DNA from: Taklimakanibacter deserti
GTDB lineage: Bacteria; Pseudomonadota; Alphaproteobacteria; Rhizobiales; Aestuariivirgaceae
Length of the DNA stretch: 64,000 nt
Direction of reading: 5' to 3'
Assembly: GCA_003574785.1 (NCBI GenBank)
Contig: QORU01000004.1
Coordinates: forward strand, 124,001-188,000
Below are positions 35,792 to 44,998 of this stretch, in pieces. The translations under genes and the position numbers were made by a program. The notes under the pieces are model-generated. The model ran no database searches, was not told where the DNA came from, and worked only from the letters and a program-made list of their open reading frames with translations. Position 1 is the stretch's first letter, and every line of letters begins with the position of its first letter.

Positions 35792-35887
35792 CGATTTGCT
35801 CGACGCCGTTGCTGCGAGAGGTCACAAACCTTCAAGACGAATTGCTGTTGATGCACCATCCTCCCTGCTTGCGAGAAGGAGGCTCAA

Positions 35888-36307
35888 ATGATCCCGGTTG
35901 AACGCAAGCCAATCTTTCTAAGGCCCAAGCAAGGACGAGGCTATGACTGCGGCACGATGCGCGCCGTGTTCAAGGCGGATGGCATCGAAACCGGTGACCG
36001 CTACTCGGTTTCGGAATGGTGGCTTGAGCCGAATTCCAAAGGGCCAGGCGCGCACTCTCATGACGGGAACGACGAACTGTTCCTCGTCATCGAAGGTCGT
36101 CCGAGCATTCTAGTCGATAGGACCTGGCACGAATTGCCGGCTGGCTCGTTTCTGATGATCCCCGCCGGGACGTTCCATGATTTCGCGAACCGCACCATTG
36201 CGCCCGCCGGACTCTTCAACGTTTTCATTCCCGGTGGTTTCGAAAGGAGCATGTCGAGTATCGTGGAGTGGTTTCGGAAAGAGCGCAGCGGGCAGCCAGG
36301 CTCTTGA
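35888..36307 (+). CDS. Cupin-domain protein
   Basis: 139 residues, a single beta-barrel. Motif 1 is recognisable in GAHSHDGNDELFLVIEG (two His and Glu metal ligands) and motif 2 in PAGTFHDFANRT (third His). Metal binding is likely. The start ATG follows AGAAGGAGG closely. Whether it is an isomerase, dioxygenase or sugar-binding cupin cannot be told. It lies between two sugar-catabolism loci and is divergent from the nine-gene operon. Confidence 0.8.
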   Translation: MIPVERKPIFLRPKQGRGYDCGTMRAVFKADGIETGDRYSVSEWWLEPNSKGPGAHSHDGNDELFLVIEGRPSILVDRTWHELPAGSFLMIPAGTFHDFANRTIAPAGLFNVFIPGGFERSMSSIVEWFRKERSGQPGS

Positions 36308-36311
36308 TACC

Positions 36312-36341
36312 TGCAAGCATATCATTGCATCAATGCTTGCA
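36312..36341. terminator. Inverted repeat between convergent cupin and gntR-type genes
   Basis: TGCAAGCAT (36312-36320) and ATGCTTGCA (36333-36341) are perfect 9-bp arms around 12 bases, five bases after the cupin stop codon. No T-tract, so a bidirectional terminator is possible but not certain. The rest of the 145-bp gap shows nothing I recognise. Confidence 0.4.
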
Positions 36342-36452
36342 CATGACGGGATCAAATTCCATGCTAATCTTCAGGCTGACGTTAATAGCCACTGCTTGAC
36401 CATGTGGCTGGGGCATTGCCGCTTGCTCCCATCTCCAATGGATTTCATTGGC

Positions 36453-37331
36453 CTAAGTTGAGTTCATTAAGGTCTGTTTCGCCGAAGTCAGATGCGCCCG
36501 GCAAGCGAGGTCGACCATGGAGACGTTACGGCTGAGCAATGCATCGATGTAGGTCAGATGCTCGTGGATCGCCACCTCGTTGCGCTGTCTCTCGTCGTGC
36601 TTGTTCCACTGATAATGATAGTGAAAGATCAGCGATATGATGTCGTAGAAGTCGTCAATGAACCGGTTGGGCGCGGCCTTGTTGATCAAGCGGTGAAACC
36701 GGCTGTCGAGATCCGAAAAATCATGAAAGCGGTGCTCGATTTCGCCGAGCAGAGACAGATGCTCGTCGCGCAAGCTTCTCATCTGTTGCCAATGCGGTGA
36801 TCCGTCCGGCAGGGCGGCAAAGGCCCGCGCCGAGCGCAGTTCGAACATTTCGCGAATTTCGAAGAGCTCGAGCGCGAAGCTCGCGGTGAATCCTTTGAAC
36901 ACCCAGCCGGAGTTCGGTCGTTTCTCGATCAACCTGAAGCGCTGGAAGCGGTTCAGAAACTCCCGGATGCTCGCGGTGGCGACGCCGAACTCCCGGGCCA
37001 GTTCGACTTCGTTGATCATCGTTCCCGGCCGCGCATTGTCGCGCAACATCCATTCCATGAAGCGCTTCTCGATATGCGCTCCCATCGGAACCGTTTCGAC
37101 CGCCGGAAAGCGCACGGGTTCAGGGATCGCACGAACCACGCGGCGCCCGGCCACGCCATCGACCACGCCCTGTTCAGCCAGCATCGATAGAACCTTGCGC
37201 ACTGTCGTCCGGCTGACCCTTAGCCGTGCACTCAGGGCGTTTTCGGATGGCAATGCACCATCCCCTGGCAGGTTGGCCGCCAAATCCAGGGCCTCGTTAT
37301 AGGCACGTTTGAAAACATTGTCGGTTTTCAT
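36453..37331 (-). CDS. GntR-family regulator with two tandem winged helices and an FCD domain
   Basis: 292 residues. First GntR winged helix at about 5-66 (LPSENALSARLRVSRTTVRKVLSMLAEQGVV). A second winged helix follows at about 82-145 (INEVELAREFGVATASIREFLNRFQRFRLI). The C-terminal helical effector domain is of the FCD type (FELFEIREMFELRSA, FHRLINKAA with His ligands). One winged helix is the rule in this family, so the doubled DNA-binding part is unusual. Divergent from the sugar importer operon at 37436, which it probably controls through the palindrome at 37395-37410. Confidence 0.85.
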   Translation of the reverse strand: MKTDNVFKRAYNEALDLAANLPGDGALPSENALSARLRVSRTTVRKVLSMLAEQGVVDGVAGRRVVRAIPEPVRFPAVETVPMGAHIEKRFMEWMLRDNARPGTMINEVELAREFGVATASIREFLNRFQRFRLIEKRPNSGWVFKGFTASFALELFEIREMFELRSARAFAALPDGSPHWQQMRSLRDEHLSLLGEIEHRFHDFSDLDSRFHRLINKAAPNRFIDDFYDIISLIFHYHYQWNKHDERQRNEVAIHEHLTYIDALLSRNVSMVDLACRAHLTSAKQTLMNST

Positions 37332-37394
37332 GCCTCGCCTCCGATATGTTTCTTAACCCATAAAAAACAGTTTGACGAGCCAGTATCTATGTCT

Positions 37395-37410
37395 TTTCTT
37401 CTATAAGAAA
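37395..37410. promoter_or_regulatory. Candidate operator for the GntR-type regulator
   Basis: TTTCTT-CTAT-AAGAAA is a perfect 6-4-6 palindrome lying 26 bp before the permease start and 64 bp before the regulator start. A TTTCTTA half-site recurs at about 37349. Position in a short divergent promoter supports an operator role. Confidence 0.55.
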
Positions 37411-37435
37411 CCGTACATTAGGTAATCCGACGTCT

Positions 37436-38479
37436 ATGACCTCTCAGCCCGAGATTGCCTCTCCGATGCCAAAGGACGACCGTACGATCGGCAAAGCCTT
37501 CGCCGTCTCCCTGGGGCTCCGCCTGCTGAGTATTGGACCGCTTCTCATCCTCATTGCCCTTGCCGCGGTGATTGGTCTCATCACCCCCAATTTCCTCACC
37601 CCCGGCAATATCGGCAACATTGCCGCGCAGACGGCGGTCATCGCCATCGTCGCCATAGGACAGCATCTCGTCATACTCACCCGCGGCATCGATCTCTCGG
37701 TCGGGGCCAATCTCGCGCTGGCGACCGTCATCGGCGGTCTCGTTTTCCGCGGCGCCGATTCCGGATTGCTCGTGGTGCTAACCATGCTTGTCGCCGGAAC
37801 CGCCGTTGGCGTCATCAACGGCATCGTCTATGTCTATGGCCGGCTGCCGCATCCTTTCATCATCACGCTGGCATCGCTCAGCATCTGCAGGGGCCTCGCC
37901 CTCGAACTGGCCATCGGCCACACCACGATGCGCGGGATGCCGGATGTCATCACGACGATCGGCGGATCGTCGACCTTCGGGATTCCGCATTCCTTCTTTG
38001 TCGTACTTGCCGTGGCCGCATTGGCGTTGCTGGTCATGAAGGCGATGGTCTGGGGACGCTGGATCTATGCCGTCGGTGGCGCGCCGGAGGCGGCCCTCGA
38101 AATGGGAATTCCCGTGAAGGGCGTCCTGATTTCGACCTATGCCATTTGCGGCCTGTGCGCGGGGATTGGTGCCGTCGTGCTTGCCGGACGCACCGCGGCA
38201 AGCTCACCGCTCTATGGCAATCTGCTCGAACTTGACACGATCGCTGCCGTGATCATCGGCGGAGCAAGCTTTCTCGGCGGACGCGGACACATTGGCCATG
38301 CGCTGGTCGGTGCCGTCATGATCGGAGTGATCCGAAATGCGCTCAATCTGCTCGGCGTCAACGTCTTCTTCCAGATGATCGCGATCGGACTCATCATCGT
38401 GGCCGCGGTCGAAGCAGATGTGCTGCGCAATCACCTCGAAGCGCGGGCCAGAAACATTCAGGCAGCGGGGCCGCAATGA
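37436..38479 (+). CDS. Sugar ABC transporter permease (RbsC/FrcC type)
   Basis: 347 residues, about ten membrane helices, with ILTRGIDLSVGANLALATVIGG and AAVIIGGASFLGGRGHIGHALVG, the CUT2 permease signatures. First gene of a five-gene operon: permease, single-domain ATPase, binding protein, zinc dehydrogenase, mannitol-type dehydrogenase. Its start has only a weak ribosome site (AGGTAAT). Divergent from the GntR-type regulator. Confidence 0.9.
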   Translation: MTSQPEIASPMPKDDRTIGKAFAVSLGLRLLSIGPLLILIALAAVIGLITPNFLTPGNIGNIAAQTAVIAIVAIGQHLVILTRGIDLSVGANLALATVIGGLVFRGADSGLLVVLTMLVAGTAVGVINGIVYVYGRLPHPFIITLASLSICRGLALELAIGHTTMRGMPDVITTIGGSSTFGIPHSFFVVLAVAALALLVMKAMVWGRWIYAVGGAPEAALEMGIPVKGVLISTYAICGLCAGIGAVVLAGRTAASSPLYGNLLELDTIAAVIIGGASFLGGRGHIGHALVGAVMIGVIRNALNLLGVNVFFQMIAIGLIIVAAVEADVLRNHLEARARNIQAAGPQ

Positions 38480-39240
38480 CCGCAATTGCCGCAACGCCGG
38501 TCCTCACTGTCCGCCACGCCCAGAAGCGCTTCGGCGCGGTTCATGCTCTGCGCGATGTGAGTCTCGAAGCCCATCGCGGTGAAGTCGTGGCTCTGCTCGG
38601 AGACAATGGTGCCGGCAAATCGACTCTGGTAAAATGCATCAGTGGCGTGCATGCCCTCGATGAGGGACAAATCCTGCTTGACGGAGTGGCGGCTTCGCTC
38701 CAATCACCGGCTGCGGCGCAGCGCGCGGGCATCGAGACCGTCTATCAGGATCTCGCTCTCTTCGACAATCTGACGCCGGCGCAGAACTTCTATTGCGGGC
38801 GCGAAATCGCGTTCCCCTCCTGGCTGCCCGTGGGCTTGCGGTTTCTCAGCGGCCGGACGATGGATCGCGAGGCAGCAGCGGTCCTCGATCGACTGAAGGT
38901 CAAATTGCCCAAATTCGATGCGCCGGTCGCCTTGATGTCGGGTGGCCAGCGCCAAGCGATCGCGGTCGCGCGCGCAACCGTGTTCGCACGCAAGCTTGTG
39001 ATCCTGGATGAGCCCACCGCGGCACTGGGGGTGCGCGAGTCCCGCAAGGTCCTCGATCTGATCGCGCAGCTGCGCGCCGAAGGCAATGCCGTGATCCTCA
39101 TCACCCACAACATGGAACACGTGATCGAGCTCGCCGACCGCGCCGTGGTGCTGCGCCAGGGCCGCAAGGTCGGGGAGCTCAAGCCGGACCGCGCCAATCA
39201 GAAAGACTTGGTCGCCATGATCGTCGGTGCGGAGGCTTAA
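38476..39240 (+). CDS. Sugar ABC transporter ATPase, single domain (FrcA type)
   Basis: 254 residues with one nucleotide-binding domain: Walker A GDNGAGKST, signature LMSGGQRQAIAVARA, Walker [14 protein letters not shown]-loop LITHNMEH. CUT2 importers usually have a double-domain ATPase; the single-domain form is known from fructose-type FrcA. It overlaps the permease gene by four bases. It should work as a homodimer. Confidence 0.9.
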   Translation: MTAIAATPVLTVRHAQKRFGAVHALRDVSLEAHRGEVVALLGDNGAGKSTLVKCISGVHALDEGQILLDGVAASLQSPAAAQRAGIETVYQDLALFDNLTPAQNFYCGREIAFPSWLPVGLRFLSGRTMDREAAAVLDRLKVKLPKFDAPVALMSGGQRQAIAVARATVFARKLVILDEPTAALGVRESRKVLDLIAQLRAEGNAVILITHNMEHVIELADRAVVLRQGRKVGELKPDRANQKDLVAMIVGAEA

Positions 39241-39315
39241 CGAATTCGCCCTCATCAGAGTGGTGAAGAACAGGGTCGGTTCACTTCAAGACCGATCCAG
39301 ATATGGGAGGTAAGA

Positions 39316-40232
39316 ATGAAACTGCGACGACTACTTGGCTCGATGCTCATCGCATCGGCAATCGCCGGCCCGGCTCTTGCCGATGACACGATCAAGATCG
39401 GCTTCATAACGAAATTCCCGGTGCCTTTTTCGCCACGATGGAGGATGCTGCCAAGGCTTATGCGGCAGCGCATCCGGGTGTCGAGATCGAGTTCGGCCAG
39501 GGTACATCCGCCACGGACATCGAAGGCCAGATCGCGCTCATCGAATCCATGGTCACCAAGGGTGTGAAAGGCATTGCCATAACGCCGGTCGATCCAACCG
39601 TGGCGCCGGCGCTCGATAAGGCGATTGCGGCGGGTGTGAAGGTGGTCCTGATGGACAACAACATCCCCGACTGGAACGGCCGCACGGCACTCGCCACCAC
39701 GGACAACTACAATGCCGGCAAGATCGCCGGAGAATACCTGAAATCCGTGCTCAAGAGCGGCGATACGATCGGCATTCTCGAGGGCGTGCCCGGTGTGCCA
39801 GCGCTCGATGACCGGGTGAACGGCATGCTCGAAGGCCTGAAGGGCGTCGATGTCAAGATCGTCGGTCGCGGCGCCACAAAATGCACCGAAGAGCTTGGCA
39901 TCAGCGTCGCCGAGGATCTGCTGACGGCGAACCCGCATCTCAAGTCCATCTACGCCGCTTGTGGCCCGCCGGCCGCGGGCGCTGCGCAGGCGATCAAGAA
40001 TGCAGGCATCGCCAATGACGCCATCGTGCTGGTCGGCTTCGACTTCTGCTGCGGCGAGAAGGAAGCCTTGACGGCGGGGATTGAAGACGCAACCGTCGCG
40101 CAATTCCCCACCAAGATGGCCGAGCTCGGCGTCGATGCCCTGGTAAAGGCAATCAAGGGAGAAAAGGTCGAATCTCTCATCGACTCCGGCGCTGCTTTGG
40201 TGACAAAGGAGAACATGGACAGTTTCAAATAA
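39316..40232 (+). pseudogene. Sugar-binding protein gene with a one-base frameshift
   Basis: The start is normal: ATG after GGGAGGTAAG, a signal peptide MKLRRLLGSMLIASAIAGPALA and mature DDTIKIGFITKFPVPF. Then the frame is lost at the T run 39426-39430. The right sequence resumes one frame over with FATMEDAAKAYAAAHPGVEI and runs intact to 40232, including VPGVPALDDRVNGMLEGL and CGPPAAGAAQAIKNAG of a type I periplasmic sugar-binding fold. One extra T (six instead of five) would restore a 306-residue protein. Either a sequencing error in a homopolymer or a real recent mutation. An internal start at 39438 would lack the signal peptide and first strand. Confidence 0.8.
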
Positions 40233-40303
40233 CCCCTTGGAGGGCCGGTGCCTTGCCGACCCTCCATCCTTTGCAGGCGCGGAAGCAATCAAGAGGAAAC
40301 AAC

Positions 40304-41314
40304 GTGAATATCGTGAATGCCTTAGTTTGTGTCGAACCCGGCAGATTGGAGCTGGTAGAGCGTCCTGCTCCCCAAATAGAGCGCGAAGCCGCGCTGGTAC
40401 GTCCGCGCAAAGTCGGAATTTGTGGCACCGACTATCATATTTTTGAAGGCAAGCATCCTTTTCTCAGATATCCGCGGATCATGGGGCATGAACTGGCCGT
40501 GGAAGTCTTGCAGGCACCGGCGGCCTCGCCGGTCCCCGTGGGCGAAGTCTGCGTCGTCAATCCTTACCTTTCATGCGGCCGCTGCATCGCTTGTCGAGGC
40601 GGAAAGCCCAATTGCTGCACGACGCTGTCGGTGCTGGGCGTTCATCAGGATGGCGGCATGACGGGACTCTTGTCGGTTCCGATGACAAACCTTGTACGCG
40701 CCGAGGGGCTGAGCGCAGATGAATGCGCGACGGTAGAGTTTCTGGCAATTGGAGCACATGCGGTGAGACGCGGCTCGGTCGCACGCAAGGACAATGTGCT
40801 CGTCGTCGGAACCGGCCCCATCGGTCTGGGCGTTGCCATCTTTGCGCGCCTCACGGGTGCGAATGTCGCAGTTCTCGACAATGACGCGGAACGCTCTGCC
40901 GTCGCCAGCTCGATCACCGATGTGAGCACTCTTCGGGCCGGAAGCGACGGTTGGCGTGAATACACGGGCGAAAGTGGCTTCGATGTCGTTTTCGATGCGA
41001 CAGGCAACCAGCAGGCGATGGAGAAAAGCTTCGACTTCGTCGCGCATGGCGGCCGGTGCGTGTTCGTCAGCGTGGTCAAGGGTGCAATTGCGTTCAAGGA
41101 CCCGGACTTTCACCGCAAGGAAATGACCCTTTTGGGAAGCCGCAATGCAACCTCGGAGGACTTCGAACGGGTCATTGCTGCCTTGCGCACTGGCAAGGTT
41201 CCTGTCGACAAGCTGATCACCCACCGCACCAGCCTTGCCGATGCGGTGCGCGACATACCCGTCTGGGCAACCCAGAAAGCCGGTCTCATCAAGGCGGTGA
41301 TCGAAATTGAGTGA
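40304..41314 (+). CDS. Zinc-dependent medium-chain alcohol/polyol dehydrogenase
   Basis: 336 residues from a GTG at 40304, with AGAGGAAAC upstream. Catalytic zinc: CGTDYHIF (Cys) and GHE (His-Glu). Structural zinc: four Cys in NPYLSCGRCIACRGGKPNCC. Rossmann motif VVGTGPIGLGVAIFA. The group includes L-idonate, L-gulonate/L-galactonate 5-dehydrogenases and sorbitol dehydrogenases. Its neighbour is a UxuB-type reductase, which favours an aldonate such as L-gulonate as substrate; this is inference from context. Confidence 0.88.
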   Translation: MNIVNALVCVEPGRLELVERPAPQIEREAALVRPRKVGICGTDYHIFEGKHPFLRYPRIMGHELAVEVLQAPAASPVPVGEVCVVNPYLSCGRCIACRGGKPNCCTTLSVLGVHQDGGMTGLLSVPMTNLVRAEGLSADECATVEFLAIGAHAVRRGSVARKDNVLVVGTGPIGLGVAIFARLTGANVAVLDNDAERSAVASSITDVSTLRAGSDGWREYTGESGFDVVFDATGNQQAMEKSFDFVAHGGRCVFVSVVKGAIAFKDPDFHRKEMTLLGSRNATSEDFERVIAALRTGKVPVDKLITHRTSLADAVRDIPVWATQKAGLIKAVIEIE

Positions 41315-42788
41315 CAGCAGTCTTGCGCCACGCCTCTCGGCCGCTCACCACCGGGTTCGGTTGCCCTATGATCGATCGCGGATAACACCGGGTATCGTGC
41401 ATCTTGGCATCGGCGCATTCTGCCGTGCGCATATGGCAGCCTATGTGGACGGTGTGCTGGCATCCGATCCGTCCTGGGGGATCATCGGCGCCTCGCTCAA
41501 GCGGCCCGACACGCGCAATGCCCTGGCGCCGCAGGACTTCCTCTATACACTGGCCGTGCGCAGCGGTGCCGGCACCACAACACGATTCATCGGCTCGCTT
41601 CTCGACGTGCTTGACGCGACAAGACAACGCGATGAATTGCTGGCCGCGATGATCGACCCGCATATCCGCATCGTCTCGCTGACTGTCACCGAGAAGGGCT
41701 ATTGCCACGACCCAGCGACGGGGCAACTCGATCCGGAACATCCTGACATTCTCCACGACCTGGCGCATCCTGATTCGCCGGTGACTGCACCCGGGCTGAT
41801 CGCGAGGGCTCTGCAGCTGCGTCGTACCGCCGGCATTTGCCCGTTCACCGTGCTCTCTTGCGACAATCTTCCGGCGAATGGCGAAACGACGGCTCGTATC
41901 ATCACCGGCTATGCCGCATTGCAGAGCGGAGCCCTCGCCAACCACATTGCAAGTGAGGTCGCCTTTCCTTCCACGATGGTCGACAGGATCGTCCCGGCCA
42001 CAACCGATGATGACCGCAAGCTCGTTTGCGAGGCAAGCGGCCTGTGGGATTCCTGGCCGGTCATGACCGAGCCCTTCACCCAATGGGTGGTGGAGGATCA
42101 CTTTCCGAACGGCCGACCGGCGCTCGAACCCGCCGGCGTCGAATTCGTGAACGATGTCCGGCCATTCGAACTCATGAAACTTCGCATGCTCAACGGAAGC
42201 CATTCAAGCCTCGCCTATCTCGGCTACCTGGCGGGATACGAATTCGTCAGCGAGGCGATCTCTGATCCGGCCTTCGGCGCCTTCATTCACGATTTGATGA
42301 CCGAGGAAGTGATGAGCACGCTGCCGGGAGATGTCGGCAAGCTCGCCGTCTATCGCGACGCCCTGCTGGAGAGATTTCGCAACCCTGCCCTCAGGCACCG
42401 CACCTGGCAGATCGCCATGGACGGCAGTCAGAAACTGCCTCAGCGGCTCTTGGGAACGATTCGAGACCGTCTCGCTCGAAACGCTTCCATCACTCGCGCC
42501 GGACTCGGTGTCGCTGCATGGATGCGCTACGTCACCGGCACCGATGAGCACGGGCGCAAGATCGATGTCCGCGACCCGCTCGCTTTGCGGTTGCGCGCCA
42601 TCGCCGAGGCGGCCGGAGATGAGCCGGCGAAGCTCGTCGATGGACTCCTGAATGTAAGGGATGTCTTTGGCGATGACTTGCCTCGAAATGACCAGCTGAG
42701 AACCGTGCTGACTGATCATCTCCTCTCCCTGTTCGGCCTTGGGGCACGGGAGACGGCACGGCGAGCCAACTTGGCGCCGGCCCTCTAG
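41307..42788 (+). CDS. Mannitol dehydrogenase / fructuronate reductase family protein
   Basis: 493 residues, starting at a TTG that overlaps the preceding gene by eight bases. N-terminal nucleotide-binding part: GIVHLGIGAFCRAHMAAYVD and LTVTEKGYCHD. C-terminal substrate part: KLRMLNGSHSSLAYLGYLAGY with the active-site Lys and the family LNGxHS motif, as in mannitol dehydrogenase, D-mannonate oxidoreductase (UxuB) and tagaturonate reductase. With the zinc dehydrogenase before it, the pair could turn an L-hexonate into D-fructuronate and then D-mannonate. The dehydratase needed next is not in this window. Confidence 0.88.
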   Translation: MSDSSLAPRLSAAHHRVRLPYDRSRITPGIVHLGIGAFCRAHMAAYVDGVLASDPSWGIIGASLKRPDTRNALAPQDFLYTLAVRSGAGTTTRFIGSLLDVLDATRQRDELLAAMIDPHIRIVSLTVTEKGYCHDPATGQLDPEHPDILHDLAHPDSPVTAPGLIARALQLRRTAGICPFTVLSCDNLPANGETTARIITGYAALQSGALANHIASEVAFPSTMVDRIVPATTDDDRKLVCEASGLWDSWPVMTEPFTQWVVEDHFPNGRPALEPAGVEFVNDVRPFELMKLRMLNGSHSSLAYLGYLAGYEFVSEAISDPAFGAFIHDLMTEEVMSTLPGDVGKLAVYRDALLERFRNPALRHRTWQIAMDGSQKLPQRLLGTIRDRLARNASITRAGLGVAAWMRYVTGTDEHGRKIDVRDPLALRLRAIAEAAGDEPAKLVDGLLNVRDVFGDDLPRNDQLRTVLTDHLLSLFGLGARETARRANLAPAL

Positions 42789-43025
42789 CCCCTCACATTT
42801 CTTCGATATCTGGAACGGCGCGGCGAGAGCCGTGCCGAGATCAAGGGTGCAGCCGAGAGTACCGGCGAGCTTGAGGATGGCCGCGCTGGTGAAGGCCTAT
42901 CCCGGAGTTTCACCAGTGAAAGCTGGAAAACCAGACCCGCGCCGGGCGCACCGCCGGAATTCCGACGCAGAGCCGTCTTATAAACCGGACGCACGCCTTT
43001 CTGGAGCTTAACAAAAGTTAATCCC

Positions 43026-44300
43026 ATGAATATGCAAAGCCAGATCACGCCTGAGGATATCAGCGAAGCCTTGGAGATGGATCCCAGTGCCCGGAAGAAG
43101 CGCTGGGTCCGGCGTCTCTTCTATGCGGCCACGGCGGTCCTCCTCCTGGGCCTCGCCGGCTACTGGTATCATTCATCGGAAGCGACGGCCAATGCGGTCG
43201 CCTATGACACGGCCCCTGCCGTCCAGACCCCCCTGACCGTTACCGTGACCGCCACCGGCACCGTCCAGCCCACCACCCAGGTCGATGTATCGAGCGAGAT
43301 TTCGGGCGTCATCCGCACCGTCAATGTCGATGCCAACAGCGTCGTCAAGAAGGGCGACGTGCTGGCCGCCCTCGATGTGAAGCGCCTCACCGCCCAGCTC
43401 GCCCGCGCCAAGGCGACCTTGGCCGCGAATGAAGCGAAGCTCGCCGATGCCAAGGCCACGCTGAACCAGCGTGGGCTCGTGCTCGACCGGCAGACCGCCT
43501 TGACCAAGAAGGGTTTTGCCGCCACCCAGGCGCTCGACGATGCCGTCGCCGCGCGCGCCTCGGCCGCTGCCGCCGTTGCCGCGGCCGAAGCGGATATCGA
43601 GGTCGCCAAAGCTGATATCGCGCTGCAGGAGATCGACATCGCCAAATCGAGCATCCGCTCGCCCGTCGACGGGATCGTGCTCAAGCGTACCGCCGAGCCC
43701 GGCCAGACGGTCGCCTCCTCACTTCAGGCCCCGGTGCTCTTCACCCTGGCCGAGGACCTGACCCGCATGCAGGTCGAGGCCAATATCGACGAAGCCGATA
43801 TCGGCACGGTGAAGACCGGCCAGGATGCCCAATTCACTGTCGATGCCTATCCGGGCCGGCCCTTCCCGGCCAAGATCGAGACGCTCGAATTCTCATCCCT
43901 CACCACCGACGGCGTCGTCACGTACAAGGCCATTCTCACCGTGGACAATGCCGATCTCCTCTTGCGTCCCGGCATGACCGCGACGGCGCAGATCACCGTC
44001 GAGAAGGTCGCCGACACGCTGACGGTTCCCAATGCTGCCCTGCGCTACGCACCGCCTCAGCCCAAGGCGCAGACGGGCTTCGACTTGAGCCGCATCTTCT
44101 TCCCGAGGCCGCGCGGGCGCGGCCAGGCGAAACGCGATGTGCCGGCCGATACGCGCTCCGTCTGGGTGCTCAAAGCTGGGCGTCCGCACGAGGTCGCCGT
44201 AACCACGGGCGCCACCGACGGCAAACTGACCCAGATCCTGAAAGGTGATCTCAAAGCCGATGATCAGATCATCACCGGATCGCGCCAGGCCGCACAATGA
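43026..44300 (+). CDS. MacA-type periplasmic adaptor of an ABC efflux system
   Basis: 424 residues: short cytoplasmic tail, one membrane helix (about 33-50), lipoyl half 1 (DVSSEISGVIRTVNVDANSVVKKGD), coiled-coil hairpin (about 120-200, Ala-rich), lipoyl half 2 (SSIRSPVDGIVLKRTAEPGQTV), beta-barrel and membrane-proximal domain. Overlaps the ATPase gene by four bases. No TolC-like channel gene is nearby, so it would recruit one coded elsewhere. The 237-bp gap before the gene holds no recognisable gene. Confidence 0.88.
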   Translation: MNMQSQITPEDISEALEMDPSARKKRWVRRLFYAATAVLLLGLAGYWYHSSEATANAVAYDTAPAVQTPLTVTVTATGTVQPTTQVDVSSEISGVIRTVNVDANSVVKKGDVLAALDVKRLTAQLARAKATLAANEAKLADAKATLNQRGLVLDRQTALTKKGFAATQALDDAVAARASAAAAVAAAEADIEVAKADIALQEIDIAKSSIRSPVDGIVLKRTAEPGQTVASSLQAPVLFTLAEDLTRMQVEANIDEADIGTVKTGQDAQFTVDAYPGRPFPAKIETLEFSSLTTDGVVTYKAILTVDNADLLLRPGMTATAQITVEKVADTLTVPNAALRYAPPQPKAQTGFDLSRIFFPRPRGRGQAKRDVPADTRSVWVLKAGRPHEVAVTTGATDGKLTQILKGDLKADDQIITGSRQAAQ

Positions 44301-44998
44301 ACCCCACTCCCTTCATCGCCTTCGAGAAGGTGCAAAAACTCTATGGCGAGGGCCAGGGCCTGGTGCGCGCTCTGGCGGGGGTCGACCTCGCGATCGCCCG
44401 CGGCGAGTTCGTCGCCATCATGGGCCCGTCGGGCTCGGGTAAATCGACCGCCATGAACATCCTGGGATGCCTCGATACGCCTTCCGCCGGACGCTACATC
44501 TTCGGCGGCGCCGATGTGACCTCGCTCACCCGCGACCAGCGCGCTTTACTCCGGCGGAATTTCTTGGGCTTCGTCTTCCAGGGCTACAATCTCCTCGCGC
44601 GCACGACCGCGATCGAGAATGTCGAATTGCCGCTCATATATCGTGGCACGCCGCGGCGCGAGCGCCATGAGCGCGCCGTCGAAGCCTTGCATCTCGTCGG
44701 CCTTAAGGGCCGCGAGCACCACACACCGGCGCAGCTTTCGGGCGGCCAGCAGCAGCGCGTCGCCATCGCGCGCGCCATCGTCACCGATCCCCTGGTGCTG
44801 CTCGCCGACGAGCCGACCGGCAATCTCGACACCGCACGCAGTCACGAGATCATGGAACTCCTGATCCGGCTCAATGACGAGCGCGGCCTCACCATCATCA
44901 TGGTGACGCATGAGCCCGACATGGCGGCCTTCGCCCACCGCACCATCCGTTTCCTCGACGGCCGCATCGACAGCGACCTCACGCGCGAGGCCGCCTGA
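44297..44998 (+). CDS. MacB/LolD-type ABC transporter ATPase
   Basis: 233 residues. Walker [21 protein letters not shown]-loop, signature [15 protein letters not shown], Walker [14 protein letters not shown] and H-loop MVTHEPD: all hallmarks of the MacB/LolD/FtsE class. In classical MacB this domain is fused to the permease; here they are separate genes that touch (TGATG at 44996-45000). Works with the MacA-type adaptor and the FtsX-type permease. Confidence 0.92.
   Translation: MNPTPFIAFEKVQKLYGEGQGLVRALAGVDLAIARGEFVAIMGPSGSGKSTAMNILGCLDTPSAGRYIFGGADVTSLTRDQRALLRRNFLGFVFQGYNLLARTTAIENVELPLIYRGTPRRERHERAVEALHLVGLKGREHHTPAQLSGGQQQRVAIARAIVTDPLVLLADEPTGNLDTARSHEIMELLIRLNDERGLTIIMVTHEPDMAAFAHRTIRFLDGRIDSDLTREAA

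Larger units (their letters stand above)
35530..35887. other. 358-bp divergent intergenic region (importer operon / cupin gene)
   Basis: No gene is supported. The region is AT-richer than its surroundings at 35590-35645 and carries a 31-bp dyad at 35587-35617, an 8-bp inverted repeat ATTGGCGG...CCGCCAAT (35669 and 35714), and an imperfect palindrome at 35772-35791. It must hold the promoters of both the minus-strand operon and the plus-strand cupin gene. Confidence 0.6.

Noticed and set aside
39438..40232. Treating the downstream part of the binding-protein gene as a normal gene starting at 39438
   Set aside because: The in-frame upstream sequence in the other frame supplies the signal peptide and first strand exactly as expected, so the frameshift explanation fits better.
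42789..43025. 237-bp gap before the MacA-type gene searched for a small gene, RNA or operator
   Set aside because: No frame with a ribosome site and no convincing dyad was found.
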